DNA of 5,521 nt from a bacterium HR39 (GCA_002898955.1 BEIP01000120.1:1-5521), one strand, 5' to 3'. Numbered from the stretch's first letter, positions 1 to 5,521 are shown. A program made the numbers and translations. The notes: generated from the sequence alone by a model not told the origin.

Positions 1-2
1 GG

Positions 3-1292
3 CTCGTCCGCGAACTGGTGGAGCTATATCGGGACGCCGACGAGGCGGAACGCCGCCGGGTGTACGAACTCTACCTCTGGGGGCTGGGTGAGCTCGAATC
101 CCCCGTCCGACTGCCGGACTGGGCGGCCGAGGCCGAACCGGCACGCGGGGCCGCGGCCATGGCCGGGATCCTGGACGCCAGGCTGGTCCGGCTCGCGGAG
201 ACATTGCGCTCGGTCCGGGCCGCGGATCCACAGCTGCCGGAGACCCTGCGGGACGTCATCGTCCGTTTCCGCGAGGCGATCGTGCGTTCCGCGGAGGAAC
301 GGGTCGTGGGTCCCCCGGCCGGGCCGGAGGAGGCGGGGGGCCCCGTCCTCGGTGCCGTTGCAGCCTTCGGCGCGGCCCGGGAGATGGCTGCCGCGATGCG
401 CGGCGGGACGATCCGTATCGTCACGACGGTCGAGGAGATGCGCGGGGACGGCGTGCGGGTGGCGCGCGTCCTGCAGGGGTTCTTCGCGGGCGAGGGCGGG
501 TCGGTCGCACAGGTGATCGTGGTGGTGCCGCTTGCGCCCGGTGCTCCGTTGCCGGAGGCGTCCGGCGTCGAGCTGCCCGCCGAAGCGTTCCGGCCCGCGA
601 CCGCGCAGGCATTTCCGGCCGTGCTCGCCCTCGAGCTCGCCAGCCTGCGCTGGACCCTCGAGCGCTTCGCGGCCCGTGTGGAACGAATGGCCGGCATCTC
701 CGGGACCGCGGCTTGGGAACCCCGGCCGGAGAGACGCGCCGTCGCAGCACTCGGCCCGACGGACGGTGCGGGCTCCGGGACGACCATCGTGTTTCCCGAA
801 AAGAGCCAGGAGGGGACAGGTTCGGGCCCGCAGCCCACGCAGGCCACGACCGCCGAGGCGGCATCCCCCTCGTCCGAGCAGGCCGGAGAGCGGACCCCGG
901 GCACGCTCACGAGCGGGGAGGCATACGGCGGTGCCGAGCCGTCGGCGCCGGCGCCTCCCGAGGGGGCTGCGGGGACGACGGCCCGGACAGCCGCTTCGGC
1001 AGGCGGGGAGGCGGCAACCGGTCCGTCGCAGCGGATCGAGGTCACGCTGGCCGACGGGAGCACCGTGCGCGCGGACTACGTCCGGGCGGATCTCCGGTAC
1101 CGGTCCCTCTTCGGAGAGGTGCCGGTGCCGCTCGACCGCATCCGGCAATATCGCGACGGCGTGCTCACGCTCGGCGACGGAACCGCCGTCAAGGGCGAAT
1201 TCGGATCGGGCACCCTGACCGTCCGCACGCTCTTCGGCGAGGTGACCATCGACGGTGCCCAGATCCGCGCTCTCCAATGGGTCGAGGAGTGA
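3..1292 (+). CDS. Unrecognised protein with C-terminal tandem LFGEV beta units (5' end outside window)
   Basis: I do not recognise this family. The frame is open to the left edge (codons from base 3 read LVREL before the GTG at 18), so the real start probably lies upstream and the gene is 5'-partial; the GTG at 18 has no ribosome binding site in view. Counting from that GTG (424 residues), residues 1-95 are charged and probably helical, 110-228 form a mixed region including TIRIVTTVEEMRGDGV at 131-146, 235-336 are a low-complexity Pro/Ala/Thr/Ser/Gly linker, and 338-421 hold two beta-rich units with SLFGEV (363-368) and TLFGEV (404-409). No signal peptide or membrane helix is visible in the part present, so cellular location is open, although such linkers are common in exported or membrane-anchored proteins. 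It ends 18 bases before the ATG of the next gene, so the two are probably cotranscribed. Reading frame is confident; function is unknown. Confidence 0.85.
   Translation, partial: LVRELVELYRDADEAERRRVYELYLWGLGELESPVRLPDWAAEAEPARGAAAMAGILDARLVRLAETLRSVRAADPQLPETLRDVIVRFREAIVRSAEERVVGPPAGPEEAGGPVLGAVAAFGAAREMAAAMRGGTIRIVTTVEEMRGDGVRVARVLQGFFAGEGGSVAQVIVVVPLAPGAPLPEASGVELPAEAFRPATAQAFPAVLALELASLRWTLERFAARVERMAGISGTAAWEPRPERRAVAALGPTDGAGSGTTIVFPEKSQEGTGSGPQPTQATTAEAASPSSEQAGERTPGTLTSGEAYGGAEPSAPAPPEGAAGTTARTAASAGGEAATGPSQRIEVTLADGSTVRADYVRADLRYRSLFGEVPVPLDRIRQYRDGVLTLGDGTAVKGEFGSGTLTVRTLFGEVTIDGAQIRALQWVEE
1029..1157 (+). repeat. C-terminal beta unit 1 of the first gene (LFGEV motif)
   Basis: First of two adjacent protein-level repeats. 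It reads as a strand-turn-strand pattern: IEVTLADGSTVRA, then YRSLFGEVPVPLDRI. The pattern of a short strand, a small-hydrophobic-G-x-hydrophobic turn and a closing (L/A)xxIR resembles short beta modules seen in tandem in other bacterial proteins, but I cannot name the family. Confidence 0.6.
1158..1280 (+). repeat. C-terminal beta unit 2 of the first gene (LFGEV motif)
   Basis: Second copy, 41 residues after the first: LTLGDGTAVKGEF, then TVRTLFGEVTIDGAQIRAL. The 15 bases coding for LFGEV (from 1107 and from 1230) differ at a single third position, while the surrounding codons are diverged, so the motif rather than the whole unit is conserved. Confidence 0.6.
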
Positions 1293-1310
1293 GTGTCACG
1301 GGGGGTAGCC
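1284..1310 (+). promoter_or_regulatory. Start region of gene 2 with two competing ribosome binding sites
   Basis: GAGGAG at 1284-1289, inside the end of gene 1, lies 3 bases before a GTG at 1293 and 21 bases before the ATG at 1311. A run of six G at 1300-1305 sits 5 bases before the ATG and could pair with the anti-Shine-Dalgarno using one G-U pair. The ATG is preferred because it gives a signal peptide with a short basic n-region (MRAR); the GTG would add only six residues and would not change the secretion call. The GTG abuts the gene 1 stop (TGA at 1290-1292), so coupled translation is possible with either start. Confidence 0.5.
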
Positions 1311-3677
1311 ATGCGGGCTCGCTGGACGTTCGCGGCTTCGGCGCTGGTGATGATCGTTCTCGCGGCGTCGGCTCTGGTTCCGGCCTGGCGCGTCGCGCAC
1401 GCACAGCAGACCGTCCAGCCGCCGTCGAACGGCTCCACGGTCGAGGTCCCGACTGCGTCACCTCCCGTCGCGAACCCGCCGGCGGCTGCGGTGACGGCAG
1501 AGGAGGCGGCACCGTCTCCCGCATCTCCGCAGGCCGCGACGCCGACCGTGACGTGGGAACAGACCTCGGCCGAAGGGAGTGCTCCGGCTGCCGGGGCCGA
1601 CATCGGGAGCGGGGCCGCGCAACCGGCCGGCGAGCCGGCGGCGTCCGCCCGGCCGGCCGTGGAGCCGCAGCGTCGGCGCGCGCCGGAGGAGGTCGTCCGC
1701 GACCTGATGGAGCGGCACTTCGTCGTTCAGGCGCCCGCCCACGTGAACCTGCGCAGCTTCGAGACCACGGCACTCGTCAACCTCGGCACCGAGAGCGAGC
1801 CTCTGTACAAGGCCCGTTTCGACGCCGTCCTCGAACTGCGTGGCGAGACGTACGAGGAAATCGGCAGAATCGGACCCGTCATCTGGCTCCGGACGGTCGC
1901 GAAACCCGGCGAGACCGTCCGCGTCTACGGAAACGCGAGTGCAGCGAGGCGTGGTGACGGCCCGTGGCAGGTCGAGTTCGCACTGGAGTTCAATCCCCTC
2001 CCGCGGCTCGGTCAGCCGCGCCAAATGTTCGAAGGCGAGACGGTCGTGCGCGGCACCGACGAGGAACGGCGCCTGCTGGGTCGGCTGGCGGAGCTCGCAC
2101 GTGAGCGTCTCGCGCTTGAGCTGCCCGGCTACTGGATGGTCGAGGGACTCGAACTGCTGGACACCGCCATCCGCGAGGACCGCATCGAAGCCCGCTTTTC
2201 CGCCTCTCTGGTCCTGCGCGATCACACCTTCGCCGAGCGTGCGCGGGAGGACGACGTCTTCGTCGTGGCTCCGGTCGCCGAGGCCGGGAGCCGGAGCGCG
2301 CTCTCGGGCCGCGCGAGCTTCCTCTTCCGGAACGGCCGCTGGGAAGTGGAGCTCGCACCGGAGAACAATCCGCTGACCGCTCTTGGTCGGCCGCTCGCCT
2401 TCTTCGAGGGTCGTGTGGTGATCGAGGGCTCGGAGGAGGAGAAGGCGTGGCGGGAGGCGCGTCACCGGCGCGAGCTGGAGGAGATGAAGCGCCGGCAGGA
2501 GCTGGAGGAGCAGAAGCGCCAGGCGGAGCTGGCGGAGGCGGAGCACCGGCGCCGGCTGGAGGAGCAGAAGCGGGCCGAGGCGGAGGCGCGCCGCCGGGCG
2601 GAGCTGGCGGAGCTGGCGCGGCAGCTGCGGGGTCGTCTGGCACTGGGACTGCAGGGTCACTGGAGGGTGGGGGAGGTGACGCTCTCCGAGCCGTTGGAGC
2701 GGGAGGGGGGCGTGCTGGAGTTCGCCTTCACCGCGCCGCTGGAGCTGGCGGAGGACACCTTCGTGGAGAAGGCCCGCGAGGAGGAGGCGGTGCTGGTGGA
2801 GCGGGTGGGCACCACCGGGGAGGTGCGCACCCTGCGGGGCAAGGCGCTGGCGCGGCGGGCGGACGGCGGCTGGCGGTTCGAGGTCGAGGTCGGCAACAAT
2901 CCGGTCGCGACTCTTGGCCACCCCGTCGACTTCTTCGGGGGCAAGGTGCTCGTGGAGGGCTCCGACGAGGAAAAGGCGTGGCGGGAGGCGCGTCACCGGC
3001 GTCAGCTCGAGGAGATGAAGCGCCAGCAGGAGCTGGAGGAGCAGAAGCGCCAATCGGAGCTGGCGGAGGCGCGCCACCGGACGCTTCTCGAACAGGAGCG
3101 GCAGAAGCTGGAACTCGCCAAGCTGCAGTTCGAGGAGCGGCTCGAGCAGGAGCGGCTCGCCCGCGAGGCCGCCCGCCGCCAGCGGGAGATGGAGAAGCGG
3201 CAGCGCGAGCTCGCCGCCCTGCGCACCGCACTGCAGAGCCCCGATCCCGCGTTACGGGCGATGGCGCTCGACGCGGCCTTGAAGTCGGGAGACACGGGCC
3301 TGCGGCAGCTCGCCCTGCACGAATGGCTCAAGCGGACCACGCGCGTGGCCCTCGAGATCGAGGCGGCGGACAAGAGAGGGCAAGAAACCATTGCGGATGG
3401 CATCAACACTTTCGCGCTGGACTTCGCCAATTTCGACGAGACGAGCGGCAGCTTTACCGGACAGATCGTCGCTCCGGTCCAGAATCAACCGGCGGACATG
3501 CAGTTCTCCGGTCGGATCACGGGTGAGGCGATCTCTCTGGCCAGCCCGACCTGTCAGGCGACGCTCCGGCTGGGCGAGGATCCCGTGCTGCGCGGAGAAC
3601 TGCGGTGCGGCGGCTTGGTACGATATTCCAATTCCAGTTATGCTGGGATCTTCCGCGTCTCGGTGCCGCTGCGATGA
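1311..3677 (+). CDS. Secreted multidomain protein: three copies of an unnamed domain, two Glu/Arg-rich helices, C-terminal beta domain
   Basis: No named family is recognised. Counting from the ATG (788 residues): residues 1-31 are a Sec signal peptide (MRAR, hydrophobic core, AHA before Q32), so the protein should act outside the inner membrane. Residues 32-124 are a Pro/Ala/Gly/Thr-rich linker. Three diverged copies of a domain of about 120 residues follow (about 125-250, 260-377 and 437-554). Each has an ARF-type strand, a (W)xxE strand, then NNPxxxLGxP, FFxGxVxxEG and an acidic end; copy 1 has FNPLPRLGQP. Copies 2 and 3 each run into a Glu/Arg/Lys-rich helix (378-436, 555-640). Residues 635-675 (SPDPALRAMALDAAL, then SGDTGLRQLALHEWL) look like a HEAT-type helical pair. 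Residues about 695-788 are beta-rich with Cys748 and Cys766, a possible disulfide. The charged helices recall TolA domain II only in composition. The stop overlaps the next start (ATGA). A structural or spacer role in the periplasm is inference. Confidence 0.9.
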   Translation: MRARWTFAASALVMIVLAASALVPAWRVAHAQQTVQPPSNGSTVEVPTASPPVANPPAAAVTAEEAAPSPASPQAATPTVTWEQTSAEGSAPAAGADIGSGAAQPAGEPAASARPAVEPQRRRAPEEVVRDLMERHFVVQAPAHVNLRSFETTALVNLGTESEPLYKARFDAVLELRGETYEEIGRIGPVIWLRTVAKPGETVRVYGNASAARRGDGPWQVEFALEFNPLPRLGQPRQMFEGETVVRGTDEERRLLGRLAELARERLALELPGYWMVEGLELLDTAIREDRIEARFSASLVLRDHTFAERAREDDVFVVAPVAEAGSRSALSGRASFLFRNGRWEVELAPENNPLTALGRPLAFFEGRVVIEGSEEEKAWREARHRRELEEMKRRQELEEQKRQAELAEAEHRRRLEEQKRAEAEARRRAELAELARQLRGRLALGLQGHWRVGEVTLSEPLEREGGVLEFAFTAPLELAEDTFVEKAREEEAVLVERVGTTGEVRTLRGKALARRADGGWRFEVEVGNNPVATLGHPVDFFGGKVLVEGSDEEKAWREARHRRQLEEMKRQQELEEQKRQSELAEARHRTLLEQERQKLELAKLQFEERLEQERLAREAARRQREMEKRQRELAALRTALQSPDPALRAMALDAALKSGDTGLRQLALHEWLKRTTRVALEIEAADKRGQETIADGINTFALDFANFDETSGSFTGQIVAPVQNQPADMQFSGRITGEAISLASPTCQATLRLGEDPVLRGELRCGGLVRYSNSSYAGIFRVSVPLR
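1683..2060 (+). repeat. Unnamed domain, copy A (gene 2)
   Basis: Most diverged of the three copies. It matches the others at LYKARFDAVLELRGETYEE (ARF, L-LR, T-aromatic-x-E), at PWQVEF, and at FNPLPRLGQP followed by MFEGETVVRGTDEE. It lacks a helical extension: copy B begins almost directly after it. The conserved NP lies 125 residues before that of copy B. Confidence 0.7.
2088..2441 (+). repeat. Unnamed domain, copy B (gene 2)
   Basis: Shows RIEARFSASLVLRDHTF, then GRWEVEL, ENNPLTALGRP and FFEGRVVIEGSEEE. It shares more with copy C than with copy A, and like C it runs directly into a Glu/Arg helix, so the duplicated unit appears to be domain plus helix (177 residues). Confidence 0.75.
2442..2540 (+). 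repeat. 99-base direct repeat, copy 1
   Basis: Aligned without gaps to 2973-3071, it differs at 6 of 99 bases by hand count (three silent, three changing E/Q, R/Q and A/S). The 42 bases just upstream of each copy differ at about 12 positions, so the near-identity has a sharp left edge. It encodes the first 33 residues of helix 1. Confidence 0.85.
2442..2618 (+). other. Glu/Arg-rich helix 1 (gene 2)
   Basis: About 59 residues of almost uninterrupted E, R, K, A, L and Q, for example RRELEEMKRRQELEEQKRQ. It could be a coiled coil or a single charged alpha helix; leucine spacing is irregular enough that I cannot decide. GC is very high here (about 78 percent by hand count in 2521-2580). Confidence 0.75.
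2619..2972 (+). repeat. Unnamed domain, copy C (gene 2)
   Basis: Shows VLEFAFTAPLELAEDTF, then GGWRFEVEVGNNPVATLGHP and FFGGKVLVEGSDEE. The conserved NNP lies exactly 177 residues (531 bases) after that of copy B, matching the offset of the 99-base repeat that follows each domain. Confidence 0.75.
2973..3071 (+). repeat. 99-base direct repeat, copy 2
   Basis: Second copy, offset 531 bases from the first. A shorter internal unit (CTGGAGGAGCAGAAGCG) lies in both copies, at 2502 and 3033, and once more at 2556 within helix 1, so this tract has been duplicated at more than one scale. Confidence 0.85.
2973..3230 (+). other. Glu/Arg-rich helix 2 (gene 2)
   Basis: About 86 residues, longer than helix 1. 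It starts with the shared 33-residue block and continues with EQERQKLELAKLQFEERLEQ and similar segments, then passes into the HEAT-like stretch. More hydrophobic positions occur in its second half than in helix 1, which favours a coiled coil there. Confidence 0.7.
3674..3677 (+). promoter_or_regulatory. ATGA stop/start overlap between genes 2 and 3
   Basis: The TGA ending gene 2 (3675-3677) shares bases with the ATG of gene 3 (3674-3676). No Shine-Dalgarno sequence precedes this ATG, which fits translational coupling (termination-reinitiation). Confidence 0.75.
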
Positions 3678-5269
3678 TCCGTCCGGCCCTCCGGTCCGCA
3701 ATCCTCGCGTGCATCGTGCTGGTCCCGGCCCATGCGTCGGAGCCACCCACGCTCCTCCTTCCGCTGCGTGCAGGGGACGCTCCGTCACGGCCGCTGGCGG
3801 CGGCACGCACGCCCGCTCTCGCGGTGTTCGACCACAGCCTCGCCGACCCGCAGGGGCGGCTCGCTCCTTACGGATGCGACGGCACCGTCGTGGCGTTCGA
3901 CGGCACGAGGGCGGAGCGCCGCGACGGCGCCGATCGGGCCGGCTGTGACGCTCCGGCCTACCGTCTGCCGCTCGGGGGGCCGGTACAGCTGGACGGCGCG
4001 AACTACGTCGGCCGCGGCGGCGACCCACCGCGCCACCTCGCCTTCGACGGGCATCCGGGCTGGGACTTCGCGGCACCGCCGGGGACTCCGGTCGTCGCCG
4101 CGGCCGCCGGCGTTCTCACGCCCGTCGAGGCCGGCGTGCCGGAAGCGGAGGCCGGCGACGGGGCGCTCGCGCTCCGCCCGCTCGAACATCCAAACATCGT
4201 CCTGTTCTACCTCGGCCTCGATCCGTCCCCCGCACGGCTCCCCGACGGGCTGCCGGGATGTGCGGCGGAAGTGGAGCTCCCGCGTCCCGGAGGAGCGACG
4301 GTGGAAGCCGGCTGCATCGTCGGCCGCGTCGCATCCTCGGGCCGGCTGCACTTCGAAGTGTTGTGGCTGCCGCCGCCCGATGCCCCCGCGGGCGAGAAGG
4401 CGGTCGCGTGTCCTCACGATCCGAAGCTCCGTTGCATTCCTCTCGATCCCTTCGGCTGGGACGGTCCGGCCACCGTGTGCGGCTTCCTGCAGAGCGGGGA
4501 TCCCTATGCGTGCCTCACGGGGGTGGCGCAGCGACGGTTGTGGGCGGACCCCGACCGGCTCGATCCCGGGAGCCGCCTCGCCCCGCGACTGCGGGCGCTC
4601 GGCGGCGACGAGGCGGCCATGCGGCGCATGATCACGCTTCTCGACGCGGCCGGAGAGCCCGCGCAGGCCTTGGCGCTCCCCTACGTCGAATTCCTGGCGG
4701 CCCGGGGCGACGTGGCCATGCAGCTGCGGGCGGCGCGGGGCCATCTCGAAGGGAACGGCGTGCCGGTGGATCCCGCGAGCGGACGCGCATGGCTCGAAAA
4801 GGCCGCGGCCGCCGGCGATCCGGAGGCGATGGCCTGGCTGGCCCAGCTGCTGATGTGCGGAATTGGCGGTGGGAGAGAGGTCGGCCGTGCTCGGGAGCTC
4901 CTGCGTCGGGCCGAGGCGGCAGGGGTGGCTGCCGCGGTCCGGACCGTGGAAGCCCGAGTTTCGCGGTGCGGCAGGTGGTCGGGCTGGGGGGACCAAGGCA
5001 GTTCACGATGGTCCATCGAGGTCGACTTCGACACGGAGCCCGTTCGGGTTTCTTATCCGAGTCTCGATTGCAGTGGTTACTGGACGCTGCAGACCGAACG
5101 CGCTGACGGCACGAGGATCTACCGCGAGCGTATCACCGAAGGACGAACACGATGTATCGAAGAGGGGCTCATGATTCTCCGCGCGATTTCGGATGACACT
5201 ATCTTTTTTGAGTACAAGCGACATCCAGATGGCCCTGTTACGGCCCGTGGCACCCTCGAGCGTCAGTGA
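3674..5269 (+). CDS. Secreted LytM/M23 peptidase-like protein with Sel1-like repeats and C-terminal two-cysteine beta domain
   Basis: 531 residues. Residues 1-21 are a signal peptide (MIRP, hydrophobic core, AHA before S22), so it should be periplasmic or outer-membrane associated. A LytM/M23 domain covers about 100-232: GHPGWDFAAPPGTPVVAAAAG gives the HxxxD pair His127/Asp131, and RLHFEVLW gives His226. In active M23 enzymes these three bind zinc. The two catalytic histidines expected in Y-A-H-L and in the first position of H-x-H appear replaced (FYLGL at 178-182; Arg224), so peptidoglycan cleavage is doubtful. Residues 347-420 hold one clear and one weaker Sel1-like repeat (HLEGNGVPVD, AWLEKAAAAGDPEAMAWLA), a protein-binding solenoid. 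Residues about 436-528 form a beta-rich domain with SYPSLDCSGYW and TRCIEEG (Cys466/Cys494), a type also found at the ends of other bacterial exported proteins. The mature part has 12 cysteines. A longer start at 3605 was rejected: it buries the signal peptide and overlaps gene 2 by 73 bases. Confidence 0.9.
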   Translation: MIRPALRSAILACIVLVPAHASEPPTLLLPLRAGDAPSRPLAAARTPALAVFDHSLADPQGRLAPYGCDGTVVAFDGTRAERRDGADRAGCDAPAYRLPLGGPVQLDGANYVGRGGDPPRHLAFDGHPGWDFAAPPGTPVVAAAAGVLTPVEAGVPEAEAGDGALALRPLEHPNIVLFYLGLDPSPARLPDGLPGCAAEVELPRPGGATVEAGCIVGRVASSGRLHFEVLWLPPPDAPAGEKAVACPHDPKLRCIPLDPFGWDGPATVCGFLQSGDPYACLTGVAQRRLWADPDRLDPGSRLAPRLRALGGDEAAMRRMITLLDAAGEPAQALALPYVEFLAARGDVAMQLRAARGHLEGNGVPVDPASGRAWLEKAAAAGDPEAMAWLAQLLMCGIGGGREVGRARELLRRAEAAGVAAAVRTVEARVSRCGRWSGWGDQGSSRWSIEVDFDTEPVRVSYPSLDCSGYWTLQTERADGTRIYRERITEGRTRCIEEGLMILRAISDDTIFFEYKRHPDGPVTARGTLERQ

Positions 5270-5295
5270 CCCCAGTGATCCGTACCACTCATTTC

Positions 5296-5521
5296 ATGAA
5301 GATTGCCGCCTGTTGGTGCTCCGTGCTCCGAGCAACTGTGTCCGCCGCTCGTGCCATCCTGCTCGTATCGCTTCCGTTCTCTCTGGCTGCCTGTACCGGT
5401 CGGATCGATCTCGACGTCGCGATCCGTCAGACCCTGTCCTTGGAGCCGGACGGCGGCGGCAGCCTCGAGATCGACGTGGCCCTCCCACCCACCTACCTCG
5501 CCAGTCCGGACGCCCGCCGCG
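5296..5521 (+). CDS. Putative lipoprotein, N-terminal part (3' end outside window)
   Basis: An open frame runs from ATG 5296 to the right edge, 75 codons with no stop. Translation gives a hydrophobic signal ending in SLPFSLAACTG: lipobox L30-A31-A32-Cys33, so lipidation at Cys33 and membrane anchoring are expected. The next residue is Thr, not Asp, so there is no inner-membrane retention signal of the enterobacterial type. The mature start (IDLDVAIRQTLSLEPDGGG, then SLEIDVALP) is an alternating beta pattern with a D-G-G-G turn, loosely like LppM-type beta domains; that likeness is weak. The start is uncertain: there is no ribosome binding site before 5296, and a GTG at 5338 would give a more typical 18-residue signal peptide. 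The gap to gene 3 is 26 bases with no terminator seen, so it is probably the next gene of the same operon. Confidence 0.7.
   Translation, partial: MKIAACWCSVLRATVSAARAILLVSLPFSLAACTGRIDLDVAIRQTLSLEPDGGGSLEIDVALPPTYLASPDARR

Noticed and set aside
24..1277. Minus-strand open frame opposite gene 1
   Set aside because: Composition is that of an antisense shadow and no domain is seen; gene 1 shows internal protein repeats in its own frame.
1615..1645. Palindromic GCCGGC-type arms as a regulatory hairpin
   Set aside because: Short GC palindromes are expected by chance at this base composition and this one lies in the coding linker of gene 2.
713..1957. Plus-strand frame bridging genes 1 and 2
   Set aside because: Arg/Gly-rich out-of-frame product spanning two better supported genes, with no recognisable domain.
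2442..3071. Direct repeats as a CRISPR array or insertion-sequence ends
   Set aside because: There are only two copies, in frame within one gene, with no spacers, inverted ends or transposase.
1458..3077. Long minus-strand open frame (539 codons) opposite gene 2
   Set aside because: Its leucine/arginine/proline-rich product is the antisense of the Glu/Arg helix codons and GC-rich third positions; it has no domain or signal, and gene 2 opposite it has a clear signal peptide and repeated domains.
2447..3526. Plus-strand frame rich in Gly, Ala and Arg inside gene 2
   Set aside because: The apparent repeats are the out-of-frame reading of the helix codons; low-complexity composition is expected from the high GC content.
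3605..3673. Longer start for gene 3
   Set aside because: It would overlap gene 2 by 73 bases and place 23 residues ahead of a well-formed signal peptide; the ATGA overlap start is preferred.
3785..4996. Minus-strand open frame opposite gene 3
   Set aside because: Gene 3 carries recognisable LytM and Sel1 motifs in the plus frame; the minus product shows none.
5190..5225. T-run (six T at about 5203-5208) as a terminator
   Set aside because: It lies inside the coding frame of gene 3 and I see no GC-rich hairpin directly before it.

Overview
The window is a compact, co-directional (+ strand) block of four genes from a GC-rich bacterium. Two proteins have Sec-type signal peptides, one has a lipobox, and one has a periplasmic-type M23/LytM domain. 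This fits a diderm, most likely a high-GC proteobacterium, but nothing in the sequence fixes the lineage. There is no RNA gene, mobile element, integrase, CRISPR array or convincing terminator, and no gap between genes longer than 26 bases.

Layout: (1) from the left edge to 1292, the 3' part of an unrecognised gene. It has a helical N-terminal part, a Pro/Ala/Thr/Ser/Gly linker, and a C-terminal tandem of two short beta-type units, each carrying an LFGEV motif. (2) 1311-3677, a secreted protein of about 788 residues. It has three diverged copies of a domain of about 120 residues that I cannot name, two highly charged Glu/Arg helices, a short HEAT-like stretch and a C-terminal beta-rich domain. 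(3) 3674-5269, a secreted 531-residue protein joined to gene 2 by an ATGA stop/start overlap. It has a LytM/M23 metallopeptidase-like domain, Sel1-like repeats and a C-terminal two-cysteine beta domain. (4) from about 5296 off the right edge, the beginning of a lipoprotein with lipobox L-A-A-C.

The spacing (18-base gap, 4-base overlap, 26-base gap) suggests one transcription unit for envelope proteins. A plausible joint role is at the cell wall or periplasm: a long helical spacer protein, a LytM-fold protein that may bind rather than cut peptidoglycan, and an anchored lipoprotein. That role is inference. The points most worth checking are the triplicated unnamed domain joined to Glu/Arg helices, the near-identical 99-base block repeated inside gene 2, and the LytM domain that keeps its putative zinc ligands but appears to lack both catalytic histidines.
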